Of a stretch of DNA of 64,000 nucleotides, positions 45,816-55,462 are shown piece after piece. Made by a program: the position numbers and the translations under genes. The DNA is from Aliikangiella coralliicola. GTDB taxonomy: Bacteria > Pseudomonadota > Gammaproteobacteria > Enterobacterales > Kangiellaceae. Location of the stretch: the NCBI RefSeq assembly GCF_007004725.1, contig NZ_ML660172.1, forward strand, positions 124,001-188,000, in the 5' to 3' direction. The notes under the pieces are model-generated. The model was not told where the DNA came from, made no database searches, and saw nothing but the letters and a program-made list of their open reading frames with translations. Within the stretch, counting starts at the first letter, position 1, and every line of letters starts with the position of its first letter.

Positions 45816-46739
45816 ATGAGCGACTTACCTGCCACACTAACTTATTTTGGCAACTTACAGAATATTGGCCAGGTGATTAATAAACTGGCACTGCCTGTTC
45901 AAGAGGCGCATCAACTAAGGGATCCTTTTTTGCCCGACAGGTACACGTCTTTAGCTTTTACCAGTCAGGATATGTTTGATGCTTCGGTAAAGTTCATTGC
46001 ACACGCAATTCTCGGCAAAAGCCCGCCAAAAGGGCAGCCAAATCACCCGTTACAAAAAGCAATTATGCGTTGGCGAATGGAGAATCGCTTTAATGATGAG
46101 TCTGAAATCAAGGAGGCGTTGCAAGGATTGTTACCTGCAATGGTAGAAAAAGCATTTAATGAAGCCAAAGAATGCCATCAGGCATGGGTGGATTATGTGA
46201 GTTCCAAGAGAGTTATCCGCTTCTGTGAAAAATTTCAGGATCTTGCCCTATGGGAGTTAGCCGGTGCCGGATATCGTGGCGCGGCGATTAAATTTAAATG
46301 TAGCGAAGATTCAATATTTAAATATTGTCACCCGGTTAATTATCAAAGGTGGCCTGCGGTGACGGTTAATCAGCAAGACTATGTTGAACATATGGTCGGC
46401 TCTATTCCTGAAATCGAATTCAACCCCGAAAAAACTTTGCTAACCCAAAATTACGCGCACCGCCAGTTTAAAGAATGGCGACTTTTAGTGGATGCAGATG
46501 AGCACGATGAGCAATGGTTGGAGTTTCCAATTAATTTAATTCAAAGTGTCTATATCGGCGCACTGGTGCCTGACAAAACGGTTGAGCAATTAAAAAATCA
46601 CCTGGCCAGGCTTGGACCTTTTATTAATGTCTATCACGCCCGTTGTAAGGCGAATGAATTTAGCTTTGAGTTTGAAAAAGTCAGTGAAAACCTGACCGAA
46701 TCAGAGGAAGCGGAAGAGTCGACCGAAAACGCCCATTAA
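45816..46739 (+). CDS. DUF2971-like protein of unknown function
   Basis: The 307-residue cytoplasmic protein resembles DUF2971: LRDPFLPDRYTS near residues 34-45 (family N-D-P-F), and a central VIRFCEKFQDLALWELAGAG then YRGAAIKF, which fits the family pattern of a Cys followed by x-L-W and a G-x-x-I-x-F strand. DUF2971 proteins are often found with other defence or mobility genes, but none is next to this one. The C-terminus is acidic (EEAEESTEN). AAGGAA precedes the ATG. The family call is from pattern memory and uncertain. Confidence 0.5.
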   Translation: MSDLPATLTYFGNLQNIGQVINKLALPVQEAHQLRDPFLPDRYTSLAFTSQDMFDASVKFIAHAILGKSPPKGQPNHPLQKAIMRWRMENRFNDESEIKEALQGLLPAMVEKAFNEAKECHQAWVDYVSSKRVIRFCEKFQDLALWELAGAGYRGAAIKFKCSEDSIFKYCHPVNYQRWPAVTVNQQDYVEHMVGSIPEIEFNPEKTLLTQNYAHRQFKEWRLLVDADEHDEQWLEFPINLIQSVYIGALVPDKTVEQLKNHLARLGPFINVYHARCKANEFSFEFEKVSENLTESEEAEESTENAH

Positions 46740-46945
46740 ATTTTGTCTGGCTTTCATAATCATTTATATTTCGTGTAATAATATTTGTTCTTATCTTCGG
46801 TGAGATTCTTGTTACAGGGATAGCAGAAAATTCTCCAGTCTTTCAAATGGATTTTTTCCACAATCATACTGGCATTTTTGAATCTCATACGATTTTAAAA
46901 TCAACATTGTTTAAAATAAAGAATTTGAGAAGGGGATAGATATCC

Positions 46946-47521
46946 ATGGTTAAAATTTTAGCTTTTGCCGGCAGCGCAAGAAAAGATTCGTTTAACAAAA
47001 AACTGGTTAAAGTTGCTGCACAAGGCGCTTCTGAAAAAGGTGCTGAAGTAACTGTTATCGATCTGGTTGATTTTCCTATGCCATTATTTAATCAGGATTT
47101 GGAAGCGGCAGAGGGCCTGCCTGAAAAAGCACGTGAGTTCAAAAAGTTGTTGATTGAGCATGATGGTTTTTTGATCGCGTCACCTGAGTACAATAGTGCT
47201 TTTAGTCCGCTCTTGAAAAACTCGATTGATTGGGCTTCGAGAGTAGAATCAGACGACGAACCAGGCTTATTAGCTTACCGCGGTAAATATGCGGGCATCA
47301 TGGCTGCATCGCCTGGTGGATTAGGTGGATTACGTGGTTTGGTGTTTGTGAGAATGCTTTTAAATAATCTGGGCATAACAGTCATTCCTGAGCAGCACGC
47401 ATTAGGCCAGGCGTTTAACGCGTTCGGCGACGATGGCAATTTGGTTGATGAGAAAAAGCGTACTTCAGTTATGAATATCGGTGCCAAATTGACTGAGGTG
47501 ATTGGGAAAATTAAGGCCTGA
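46946..47521 (+). CDS. NADPH-dependent FMN reductase (flavodoxin fold)
   Basis: The 191-residue protein has a flavodoxin-like FMN-binding start, ILAFAGSARKDSFNKKLVK (phosphate loop G-S-x-R-x-x-S), and the family signature SPEYNSAFSPLLKNSIDW near residues 79-96. A later ASPGGLGG binds the flavin. It resembles ChrR/YieF/azoreductase-type quinone reductases that reduce quinones, azo dyes or metals with NAD(P)H. Its last codon, stop and following bases form one end of the palindromic element at 47525-47792. It converges with xseA. Confidence 0.88.
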   Translation: MVKILAFAGSARKDSFNKKLVKVAAQGASEKGAEVTVIDLVDFPMPLFNQDLEAAEGLPEKAREFKKLLIEHDGFLIASPEYNSAFSPLLKNSIDWASRVESDDEPGLLAYRGKYAGIMAASPGGLGGLRGLVFVRMLLNNLGITVIPEQHALGQAFNAFGDDGNLVDEKKRTSVMNIGAKLTEVIGKIKA

Positions 47522-47524
47522 CTT

Positions 47525-47792
47525 TAGGGCGTGCTACTCTTCCGTTCTTTGAGATTGCCGAAGTCATTTTTTTGTCCAGCAAGGCGAAAGATGAACTATG
47601 TAGTCATTCTACAGGTTCAGCTTTTAACGCGGCTGGGCGAAAAAATGGCTCGGCCCTTCGGGTTGCGGCTAAAACTTCGCCACTCTACGTTGTTTGTCGC
47701 TTATTTAGAATGACTAAACTGCGCTCCGCACGCCTTGATTAGCAAACTTTTAGCCGCAACAATCTCAAAGAACGGAAAAGTAGCACGCCCTA
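47525..47792. mobile_element. MITE-like palindromic element B with 33-bp terminal inverted repeats
   Basis: Left end AGGGCGTGCTACTCTTCCGT and beyond (47526-47557) is the inverted copy of 47760-47791 with one mismatch. The match continues outward, with a 2-base gap, into GCCTGACT on both sides. The element thus reaches or covers the stop codons of the FMN reductase gene (TGA, 47519-47521) and xseA (TAG, at 47790-47792). Inside, TAGAATGACTA occurs once in each half in opposite orientation, and CTCTACGTTG (47683-47692) and CGCCTTGAT (47731-47739) match the core of the element at 16951-17193 at nearly equal spacing. No transposase frame is present; it could also act as a double terminator. Confidence 0.75.
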
Positions 47793-49154
47793 GTCAGGCT
47801 CAATTCCTTGAATAATTGCGTCCGCTTTCCCGTCAGCCATCAACAAAGTGACTTTCTGTTTTTTCACCAGTTGCTTGACTGAAGAAATCACATTCGACGT
47901 TTCCTGGTCTCGAGTAATTGAATAACCGCGATTAAGCGTCGACAGCGGACTTAAAGTTTCTAACGCGTTTGCTTTAACTTGTAATTGATTGATTTTTTGA
48001 TCGACATTTTTTTGCCAGCCCGAAGCTAACCTTATTTTTAATTCACTTAATTTTTGTTGATTGTTTTGAAGCTGAGCCGAAGGGTTGAGCCGGTTTAGTT
48101 TTAGCGAAATTTTGTCTAGCGGCTGTTGGAACTTATGTTGCAGTTGAGCAGCTTGAAAATTTAGCCTGTGTTTTAAAGAGTCTAAAGCGTGTTGATTGCT
48201 GGCAATCGCGTTGGCTGGGTCGGCAAGTTTTAGTCGTGCGATGTTAAGCCTGACTTGAAGCTCCTGCAGTGAACTTGAAAGTATGTCAATCATCGACATG
48301 TTTGCAAAATCCAGCTTTTGTTGTAATGCACTTTGCTCTGGTACAAGTTGTTCCGCAGCTGCAGAAGGGGTCGGCGCCCTTAGATCCGCTACCAGCTCCG
48401 ATATGGTAGTATCAACTTCATGGCCGATGGCCGCGACAATTGGAATTTTCGTCGCAGCGATTTTATGCGCCAGTTTTTCGCTATTAAAACACCAGAGATC
48501 TTCAAGTGAACCACCACCGCGAGTAAGCAGTAGCACGTCGCATTCGTGGCGTTTTTCCGCTAATTCCAGCGCGGCAATAATATCGTTTACGGCTGACGCG
48601 CCTTGCACCTGAGTCGGGTAGATAATGACCGGAACCATTGGACAACGCCTTTCGAGCACGTTGAGAACGTCGTGAATCGCGGCACCGGTTGGAGAGGTAA
48701 TTACGCCAATTCGAGTGGGTAAAAAGGGCAGGCGGCGTTTCCTTTCCTCTGCAAATAGACCTTGTGCCTTCAGTTTCTGCATGAGTTCATTCAGTTGTTG
48801 CTGTAAGTCTCCCAACCCGGCAGGTTCCATGTAGTCTGCTATAAGCTGATAGTCACCCCGTGGCTCGTAAAGACTGACTTTACCTTTGACGACCACTTTG
48901 TCGCCTTCATTGGGAGAAAACTTCATATTCTGAGTTTTAAACCGGAACATGGCACAACGAATTTGTGCGTTGTCGTCCTTCAACGAAAAATACCAGTGAC
49001 CAGATGCTGCTTTGGTCAGATTTGAAATTTCACCCGTCAACCATACCGAGCCCAAACTAGATTCGAGTAAGCGTTTCGCTTGTTGGTTGAGTTGACTCAC
49101 TGTTAATAAGGTACGCTTGGGCGGTTGCTGAGGCTGTAGAACTGGCTGAATCAT
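47790..49154 (-). CDS. xseA: Exodeoxyribonuclease VII large subunit
   Basis: XseA with XseB degrades single-stranded DNA from both ends and acts in repair. The 454-residue protein has an OB-fold start (TVSQLNQQAKRLLESSLGSV, LTGEISNLTKAASGHWYFSL), the catalytic part with GVITSPTGAAIHDVL, LTRGGGSLEDLWCFN and PIVAAIGHEVDTTISELVAD, and a long coiled-coil C-terminal region that binds XseB. The last sense codons before the TAG are shared with the inverted repeat of element B, so the present C-terminus may be set by that element. It is divergent from guaB, a conserved arrangement. Confidence 0.96.
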   Translation of the reverse strand: MIQPVLQPQQPPKRTLLTVSQLNQQAKRLLESSLGSVWLTGEISNLTKAASGHWYFSLKDDNAQIRCAMFRFKTQNMKFSPNEGDKVVVKGKVSLYEPRGDYQLIADYMEPAGLGDLQQQLNELMQKLKAQGLFAEERKRRLPFLPTRIGVITSPTGAAIHDVLNVLERRCPMVPVIIYPTQVQGASAVNDIIAALELAEKRHECDVLLLTRGGGSLEDLWCFNSEKLAHKIAATKIPIVAAIGHEVDTTISELVADLRAPTPSAAAEQLVPEQSALQQKLDFANMSMIDILSSSLQELQVRLNIARLKLADPANAIASNQHALDSLKHRLNFQAAQLQHKFQQPLDKISLKLNRLNPSAQLQNNQQKLSELKIRLASGWQKNVDQKINQLQVKANALETLSPLSTLNRGYSITRDQETSNVISSVKQLVKKQKVTLLMADGKADAIIQGIEPD

Positions 49155-49340
49155 AAAAGAATAATTAAATGTCGATTGTTAGTATTTTGAGAGATTTTAA
49201 CTGATTACGTGGATAAATTAATCACTAATTGATGTTATTTTATTATCAGGCTTAAGTGATAAAAAGTGCCTTTGTTTGCCGCTTTGAGGTTTTCATTAAT
49301 AAAAACAAATGATTGTCATAGAAAATTTTTATGGAAAAAA

Positions 49341-49370
49341 TTGTTACTCTGCACAATTTATCTGTATAAT
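49341..49370 (+). promoter_or_regulatory. guaB promoter
   Basis: TTGTTA (49341-49346), an 18-base spacer and a perfect TATAAT (49365-49370) with a GC-rich discriminator (CCCGC), the type that responds to ppGpp. The predicted start near 49377 leaves a short leader. Confidence 0.75.
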
Positions 49371-49414
49371 CCCGCTTTGGCTGGAGAGCCCTTCCTGAAA
49401 TGGTGACTTTTAAC

Positions 49415-50881
49415 ATGCGAATCACTCAAGAAGCCCTTACTTTTGACGACGTTTTACTAATCCCTGCTCATTCCCAAGTTCTGCCCAACGAAGTAGGTTT
49501 AAAGTCGCGAATCACCCGTGAAATTGAGTTAAATATTCCCCTTGTATCTGCTGCGATGGATACTGTAACCGAAGCCAATCTGGCAATTGCGCTCGCGCAA
49601 GAAGGTGGTATCGGATTTATCCATAAAAATATGGATATCGCAACGCAAGCAGCCCAGGTACTCAAGGTAAAGAAATTTGAAAGTGGCGTAGTCACGGATC
49701 CGATTACTGTGGCGCCGGAAACCAGTATTGCTGAACTAAGAGAAATTACCTCAAGAAATGGCATATCGGGCCTTCCAGTAGTGGATAAAGGCGAATTAGT
49801 CGGTATCGTGACAAGTCGTGACATTCGATTTGAAACCCATTTAGACCGTCCTGTTTCAACGGTAATGACCCAGAAAGACAATCTGGTCACCGTTACGGAA
49901 TCGGCAACACAAGAAGAAGTATTAAAACTGATGCACCATCACCGCATTGAAAAAGTGCTGATGGTTGATGATGATTTCAGATTAACCGGTTTGTACACGG
50001 TTAAAGATATTCAGAAAGCTGAAGATAAGCCTAATGCCTGTAAAGACTCATTGGGGCACTTGCGAGTGGGGGCAGCAGTAGGAACGGGGCCTGATACCAA
50101 TGAACGAGTAACAGCTTTGGTTGAGGCGGGTGTTGATATTATTCTGGTAGATACCTCTCACGGACATTCGCAAGGTGTTTTAGACAAAGTGAGCTGGGTA
50201 AAGCAAAACTTCCCTCAAATTCAAGTGATCGGCGGTAATATCGCGACCGCTCAAGGCGCCAAAGATTTAGTCGCAGCAGGTGCTGATGGCGTTAAAGTCG
50301 GTATTGGTCCAGGTTCAATTTGTACAACTCGAATAGTAACGGGCGTCGGTGTACCGCAGATTAGTGCTGTTAACAATGTGGCCAAGGCATTGGAAGGTAC
50401 TGGGGTTCCGTTGATTGCCGATGGCGGCATTCGTTATTCAGGTGATATGTGTAAAGCACTAGCGGCTGGCGCATATTCGGTAATGGTCGGTTCAATGTTT
50501 GCGGGCACGGAAGAAGCGCCCGGTGAAGTTGAATTGTATCAGGGGCGTTCTTACAAATCCTACCGAGGCATGGGATCTCTAGGTGCGATGCAACAGAAAT
50601 TTGGATCGGGCGACCGATACTTCCAGTCATCAAATGCCGCAGATAAGTTTGTACCGGAAGGCATTGAAGGTCGTGTTCCCTACAAGGGAACACTAACTGC
50701 AATTGTTCACCAGATGTTGGGAGGACTAAGGTCTTCAATGGGTCTTACCGGCTGTAAAGACATCGAAACTTATCGTACGGAAGCAGAATTTGTTAAGGTG
50801 ACTGCGGCGGGTATGCGTGAAAGTCATGTTCATGACGTCCAGATCACAAAAGAAGCACCTAATTACCAGGTTTCTAAGTAA
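49415..50881 (+). CDS. guaB: Inosine-5'-monophosphate dehydrogenase
   Basis: GuaB oxidises IMP to XMP with NAD, the first committed step of GMP synthesis. The 488-residue protein has the family start [16 protein letters not shown], a pair of CBS domains at about residues 95-205 that bind nucleotides, the catalytic Cys in [15 protein letters not shown], and the flap MGSLGAM. I chose the ATG at 49415 because it fits the family N-terminus; an ATG at 49400 has GGAG at longer spacing and would add five residues. It is followed by a hairpin and guaA, as in many bacteria. Confidence 0.97.
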   Translation: MRITQEALTFDDVLLIPAHSQVLPNEVGLKSRITREIELNIPLVSAAMDTVTEANLAIALAQEGGIGFIHKNMDIATQAAQVLKVKKFESGVVTDPITVAPETSIAELREITSRNGISGLPVVDKGELVGIVTSRDIRFETHLDRPVSTVMTQKDNLVTVTESATQEEVLKLMHHHRIEKVLMVDDDFRLTGLYTVKDIQKAEDKPNACKDSLGHLRVGAAVGTGPDTNERVTALVEAGVDIILVDTSHGHSQGVLDKVSWVKQNFPQIQVIGGNIATAQGAKDLVAAGADGVKVGIGPGSICTTRIVTGVGVPQISAVNNVAKALEGTGVPLIADGGIRYSGDMCKALAAGAYSVMVGSMFAGTEEAPGEVELYQGRSYKSYRGMGSLGAMQQKFGSGDRYFQSSNAADKFVPEGIEGRVPYKGTLTAIVHQMLGGLRSSMGLTGCKDIETYRTEAEFVKVTAAGMRESHVHDVQITKEAPNYQVSK

Positions 50882-50923
50882 TTGATCTGATATAAACAAT
50901 CAATATTTTCAGATTCTTTAAGA

Positions 50924-50954
50924 AAAAGCCGTAATACTTAATATTACGGCTTTT
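50924..50954 (+). terminator. Hairpin between guaB and guaA
   Basis: AAAAGCCGTAATA pairs perfectly with TATTACGGCTTTT around CTTAA (13-bp stem). It has T residues in the stem but little after it, so it may be a partial terminator between the two genes of an operon. Confidence 0.7.
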
Positions 50955-51001
50955 GAGTTTTTAATCACAGTGAAGCAGCACTTTGAAAAGGTAACCACAT
51001 A

Positions 51002-52576
51002 ATGTCAACTGATATCCACGCTCAGAAAATTCTCATTTTAGATTTTGGTTCTCAGTATACTCAACTGATTGCGCGAAGAGTGCGTGAACTAGGTGTTTAT
51101 TGTGAGCTTTATCCTTTTGATTTGGATGAGCAGCACATTCGAGAATTTGCTCCCGATGGTATTATTTTATCCGGTGGACCGGAAAGCGTGACAGCAACCG
51201 ATACGCCAAGGGCGTCTGAAGTTGTGTTTGAAATGGGTGTGCCTGTGTTAGGTATTTGCTACGGTATGCAAACTATGGCGCATCAATTGGGCGGTAAAGT
51301 TGCCGGTTCGAGTAAACGTGAGTTTGGTTATGCAAAAGTTCGCCACGCAGCGAAATCAGTATTGCTTGAGGGAATTGAAGATCATTCAGAAGGTGGTAAG
51401 GGCGTACTGGATGTATGGATGAGCCATGGTGACAAAGTTGTCGAACTACCAGAAGATTTTGTCGCAATTGCCGAATCAGATAACGCACCATTAGCGGCAA
51501 TGGCGAATGAAGAAAAACAATTTTACGGTGTTCAATTTCATCCCGAAGTCACCCACACGCATCAGGGTGGGCGTATTTTAGAAAGGTTCGTATCGAAAAT
51601 CTGTGGTTGTGAAAAACTGTGGACATCGGACAGCATTATTGAAAATGCGGTTCGAGAAATTAAAGAGCAGGTTGGTGACGAAGAAGTTATTTTAGGCTTG
51701 TCAGGTGGTGTTGATTCATCGGTCACTGCAATGCTGTTGCATCGAGCTATCGGTTCACAACTCACCTGCGTATTTGTCGATAATGGTTTGTTGCGACTCA
51801 ACGAAGGTCAACAAGTGATGGACATGTTCCATGAGGACTTCGGTCTTAATGTGATCAAGGTTGAGGCTGAAGATCGCTTTCTTAACGCATTGAAAGGCGA
51901 AGTAGACCCAGAAGCCAAACGCAAAATAATTGGACGAGAATTTGTTGAAGTTTTCCAACAGGAAGCAGATAAATTAACCAGCGCAAAATGGCTTGCTCAG
52001 GGCACAATTTATCCCGACGTGATCGAATCTGCAGGGGCAAAAACTGGAAAAGCGCATGTGATCAAGTCGCACCATAATGTTGGTGGACTACCGGAAGATA
52101 TGACTTTAAAGCTAGTAGAGCCATTGCGAGAGTTATTTAAAGATGAAGTTAGAAAGATAGGTCTTGAGCTAGGTTTACCTTACGACATGTTATACCGACA
52201 TCCATTCCCCGGACCAGGTTTAGGCGTGAGGATTCTGGCTGAAGTTAAAAAGGAATACGCCGATTTACTGCGTTTAGCGGACAATATTTTTATTGAAGAA
52301 TTATACAACCACGATCTTTATCATAAAACTTCACAGGCATTTGCGGTTTTCTTACCGGTAAAATCTGTTGGTGTTATGGGAGATGCGCGTAAGTATGATT
52401 ATGTTGTCGCATTGAGAGCTGTTGAAACAATCGACTTTATGACAGCCCGTTGGGCACATTTACCTTATGAATTTTTAGAACTTGTTTCCAATCGAATCAT
52501 TAACGAAATTGACGGAATATCACGAGTGACTTACGATATTTCTTCTAAGCCGCCCGCGACAATTGAGTGGGAATAA
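51002..52576 (+). CDS. guaA: GMP synthase (glutamine-hydrolysing)
   Basis: GuaA converts XMP to GMP using ATP and glutamine. The 524-residue protein has a class I glutamine amidotransferase domain ([15 protein letters not shown] with the catalytic Cys; VQFHPEVTH with His), then the ATP-pyrophosphatase domain with [17 protein letters not shown], and the dimerisation domain ending with KPPATIEWE. Length is normal. It follows guaB by 120 bases. Confidence 0.98.
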   Translation: MSTDIHAQKILILDFGSQYTQLIARRVRELGVYCELYPFDLDEQHIREFAPDGIILSGGPESVTATDTPRASEVVFEMGVPVLGICYGMQTMAHQLGGKVAGSSKREFGYAKVRHAAKSVLLEGIEDHSEGGKGVLDVWMSHGDKVVELPEDFVAIAESDNAPLAAMANEEKQFYGVQFHPEVTHTHQGGRILERFVSKICGCEKLWTSDSIIENAVREIKEQVGDEEVILGLSGGVDSSVTAMLLHRAIGSQLTCVFVDNGLLRLNEGQQVMDMFHEDFGLNVIKVEAEDRFLNALKGEVDPEAKRKIIGREFVEVFQQEADKLTSAKWLAQGTIYPDVIESAGAKTGKAHVIKSHHNVGGLPEDMTLKLVEPLRELFKDEVRKIGLELGLPYDMLYRHPFPGPGLGVRILAEVKKEYADLLRLADNIFIEELYNHDLYHKTSQAFAVFLPVKSVGVMGDARKYDYVVALRAVETIDFMTARWAHLPYEFLELVSNRIINEIDGISRVTYDISSKPPATIEWE

Positions 52577-52708
52577 ATCTGGGGCTAATGAGTGAGGTTT
52601 TGTCTCCTTTATTCTGACGAGACTGAAAAGTTACTAAATGACTTGTAATTTGGTAATTTATGCTTCACTCTGAATATTATGTATTAGCTGATCAAACATG
52701 GATTTAAT

Positions 52709-52933
52709 ATGGCCATTTCATTACCGTTAGAATCAATGTCTGTTGAAGAGAAATTGCGAGTTATGGAAGATATTTGGGATGACTTAAGCAGTAAATCGGA
52801 GAATATTGCGTCACCTCTTTGGCATCTTGATGAGTTATCAGCTCGGGAGGATGCGCTCACTAAAGGAAGTGATGAATTTACTGATTGGGAACTAGCTAAA
52901 AAGGAAATTCGAGATAGTCTTAATGAAAATTAA
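52709..52933 (+). CDS. Antitoxin of a type II toxin-antitoxin pair (addiction module protein)
   Basis: The 74-residue protein fits the addiction-module antitoxin family (PF09720 type): LESMSVEEKLRVMEDIWDDL near the start and the later SPLWHLDELSAREDAL segment with W-H-x-x-x-L. It would bind and block the toxin and repress the pair's promoter. It overlaps the toxin gene by 11 bases. Such pairs are accessory and mobile; here it lies between guaA and tadA. Confidence 0.85.
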   Translation: MAISLPLESMSVEEKLRVMEDIWDDLSSKSENIASPLWHLDELSAREDALTKGSDEFTDWELAKKEIRDSLNEN

Positions 52934-53222
52934 GATCTTATCTTCTGCGAAACGGGATTTGTCAGAAGGTTTTTTATTCTATGAGAAGCAATCATCGGGG
53001 CTTGGAGAGTATTTTTTAGATTCATTATTTTCTGACATAGACTCGCTTATGATTTATGCAGGAACTCACCAAATATTTTTCGATAATTACTATAGGATGC
53101 TGTCAAAGCGATTTCCATTTGCGATTTACTATCAAGTTAAAAATCAAACATCATTCGTTTACGCTGTTCTAGATTGTCGGCGAAATCCCGGTAGAATTAA
53201 AGAAAAGTTAACCACTACTTAA
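52923..53222 (+). CDS. RelE/ParE-type toxin
   Basis: The 99-residue protein has the ParE/RelE layout: N-terminal KIKILSSAKRDLSEGFLFYE, then GEYFLDSLFSDIDSL, and C-terminal strands RMLSKRFPFAIYYQV and VYAVLDCRRNPGRI. ParE-type members poison DNA gyrase and RelE-type members cut mRNA on the ribosome; sequence alone does not decide. It overlaps its antitoxin gene and ends 3 bases before tadA. Confidence 0.87.
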   Translation: MKIKILSSAKRDLSEGFLFYEKQSSGLGEYFLDSLFSDIDSLMIYAGTHQIFFDNYYRMLSKRFPFAIYYQVKNQTSFVYAVLDCRRNPGRIKEKLTTT

Positions 53223-53225
53223 GTA

Positions 53226-53684
53226 ATGTTAAATCCAACCGACCATCAATACTGGATGCAGCAAGCCCTTCTGTTAGCTGAAAAAGCAGAAGCCGCTGGA
53301 GAGGTTCCCGTTGGTGCAATTCTAGTTAAAGACAATGAAATCTTGGGCCAGGGATTTAACCAGCCAATTTTCAGTTGCGACCCAACATCTCACGCAGAAA
53401 TTATTGCAATGCGTGAAGCCGGAAAAAAAATACAAAATTACCGACTGGTGGATACGACTATGTATGTCACCTTAGAACCTTGTGCGATGTGTGCAATGGC
53501 GATGGTGCACGCGAGAATTAAAACTGTTGTCTTCGCAACCTCAGAGCCAAGAACTGGCGCCGGTGGTAGCTTATATCAACTTTTACAGCACGCAGGGCAT
53601 AACCATCAAATTGAAATCGTTGAAGGGGTTTTGCAACAGCAAAGCGCTGAAATGTTGAAGCGGTTCTTTAAAGCCCGACGTTAA
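53226..53684 (+). CDS. tadA: tRNA-specific adenosine deaminase
   Basis: TadA converts A34 to inosine in the anticodon of tRNA-Arg(ACG), the tRNA encoded at 21021-21097. The 152-residue protein has the deaminase zinc site: H-A-E in SHAEIIAMREAG and P-C-x-x-C in TLEPCAMCAMAMVHARI. It starts right after the toxin gene; tadA near guaA is common in gammaproteobacteria, so the toxin-antitoxin pair looks inserted. Confidence 0.95.
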   Translation: MLNPTDHQYWMQQALLLAEKAEAAGEVPVGAILVKDNEILGQGFNQPIFSCDPTSHAEIIAMREAGKKIQNYRLVDTTMYVTLEPCAMCAMAMVHARIKTVVFATSEPRTGAGGSLYQLLQHAGHNHQIEIVEGVLQQQSAEMLKRFFKARR

Positions 53685-53869
53685 ATTCCACAGTTTAGTT
53701 TCTATTCTTAATGCACTGTCTTAGTGTGCCAATTCTCACATAAAATTCACTGCACCGGCAATTTTGAAAACTTAACGTAAGTGTTGTGAATTTTGCTAAC
53801 GACCTATATTTGGATTGTTTGCGGTTTAAGCCTATTCTTAAGTTAAGAGGATTAACGAGGCTAAATAAA

Positions 53870-54640
53870 ATGAGTCCATCCGACATTCCTACTAAAGAAA
53901 CAGCAGCTTTTATTAGCGACAGCTTACCGCCGGGAAAGTTGCGCATATTGGAAGTTGGTTGCGGCGGTGGAGAAGTCGCCTTTACGCTGCAACAGATGGG
54001 GCACCAGGTTATTGCAATTGACTCGGATGAGTCGAGTGTTTTGAGTGCCAAAAAGTTAGGGGTTGATGCTCGACTAGCCCAGTGGCCGGTTTTTGAAGAA
54101 TCCTTGTTTGACGTGGTGTTGTTTACTCGTTCGTTACATCATATTCATTCACTATTGGAAGCGTTGGAGAAAGCTAAACAACTGTTGAAAAATAATGGCT
54201 TGTTGTTAGTTGAGGATTTCGCGTTTAATGAACTGGACCAAATTACTTCTGAGTGGTTTTATGAACTCCTTTTGTTGCTGAGCGCTTGTGATGCAATTTC
54301 CTTAGGTGACGACTCTTTAGGTAAGGATGTACTAGCTGGTGAGAAAGGTTTAGACGCCTGGAGAAAAGAGCATGGCCATCATTTACACACAGGTGAAATG
54401 ATGGAAGAAGCAATTCAATCAGTTTTCGGAAATTTAAAAGTGAACTTTGCGCCTTATTTATATCGCTATGTTTGTACAATGATAAAAAATACGGGTAATG
54501 GCAGTACAGATAAAGGAAGTACAGGTAAAAACAATAAAGTAATAACACATACCCTTGAATTGGAAAAAACACTTGGAAAGTTACAGCAAAGTTGCTGGAT
54601 TGGACGCCGGTATATTGCGACTAATAACAGTGAAGTCTAA
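53870..54640 (+). CDS. SAM-dependent class I methyltransferase
   Basis: The 256-residue protein has the methyltransferase core: ILEVGCGGGEVAFTLQQMG (SAM-binding G-x-G-x-G, motif I), AIDSDESSV (acidic residue that binds ribose) and FDVVLFTRSLHHIHSLLEAL, then NGLLLVEDFAFNE. This is the UbiE/BioC-like methyltransferase domain family; the substrate is unknown. The ATG at 53870 is chosen because GAGG lies about ten bases upstream; upstream in-frame codons lack a ribosome site. It stands alone after tadA. Confidence 0.85.
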   Translation: MSPSDIPTKETAAFISDSLPPGKLRILEVGCGGGEVAFTLQQMGHQVIAIDSDESSVLSAKKLGVDARLAQWPVFEESLFDVVLFTRSLHHIHSLLEALEKAKQLLKNNGLLLVEDFAFNELDQITSEWFYELLLLLSACDAISLGDDSLGKDVLAGEKGLDAWRKEHGHHLHTGEMMEEAIQSVFGNLKVNFAPYLYRYVCTMIKNTGNGSTDKGSTGKNNKVITHTLELEKTLGKLQQSCWIGRRYIATNNSEV

Positions 54641-54707
54641 ATTACTTTTTGATAGTAAAAGCTAATGCAGATTTTGACTGAGCATGCTCGCTTAAATCGA
54701 GGATAAT

Positions 54708-55259
54708 ATGTTGAATGGTAGCGAAAGTCATAGAAGGGGAGTCGTTAAAGTCTTATCTAAGAAAAATTCTTCAGAACAAAAATGGGCATTGTTTTTTATT
54801 TTTGTGACGGCGTTTTTAATTGTACCGCCATCGTTGAAAGCGCGTCCACCTCAGGCTACTTCTGACAATCAACCTTCTGATTTTTTTCGGTTATTAACCG
54901 GAGAATGGAAGGGAATGGCTGTTAAAACGCCTGTTGGTTCCCTTGAATATAATATTGATTTCGCTATCACGGATGATAATCAACTTTATGGCGTTGCCGA
55001 TACGGGAGCTTCTAGTCATCATTGGCGTTTTTTTCAAGACGAAGGAAAGCTTCAACTAAAGTTCTTATCGACGTTTCGCGGAAATTCCACGCCTGTACTG
55101 CTGGTGCAAAACAAGTCAGACAATAATCAATTTGTTTTTCAGCATAAAAATCCGAAATACTTGCAAGTTTGGATCAACTTTTCAAACCAACTGGTGACCA
55201 TAAAAATTATTTTACGCGAGCAGCCCCATGTGCGAATCGAGTTGACCAAAAACGAGTGA
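54708..55259 (+). CDS. Membrane-anchored or secreted protein of unknown function
   Basis: The 183-residue product has a charged N-terminal part followed by one hydrophobic segment (WALFFIFVTAFLIVPPS, about 27-43), which may be a signal or anchor. The rest looks like a small beta-rich domain: FFRLLTGEWKGMAVKTP, YNIDFAITDDNQLYGVAD, and later strands. I do not recognise the family; a lipocalin-like fold is only a guess. GAGGATAAT gives a good ribosome site. Confidence 0.6.
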   Translation: MLNGSESHRRGVVKVLSKKNSSEQKWALFFIFVTAFLIVPPSLKARPPQATSDNQPSDFFRLLTGEWKGMAVKTPVGSLEYNIDFAITDDNQLYGVADTGASSHHWRFFQDEGKLQLKFLSTFRGNSTPVLLVQNKSDNNQFVFQHKNPKYLQVWINFSNQLVTIKIILREQPHVRIELTKNE

Positions 55260-55462
55260 GCTATTATCAAAGAAGTTGTCACTGGCGAATGAATATTCGA
55301 TTTGTTGAGCATTGGTTTTGATATTGATTTTGAGCCCGCTGAAAGACAGGTGTAACCTTTTTAATTCAGGTTGGTCATCATAGTAGGAATACGAGTTGAA
55401 TTGTTTCAACTGGTTAGGTCTTCCGATAACAATTTGTTGCAAAAAGTTTCAGGAGTTTGTAA

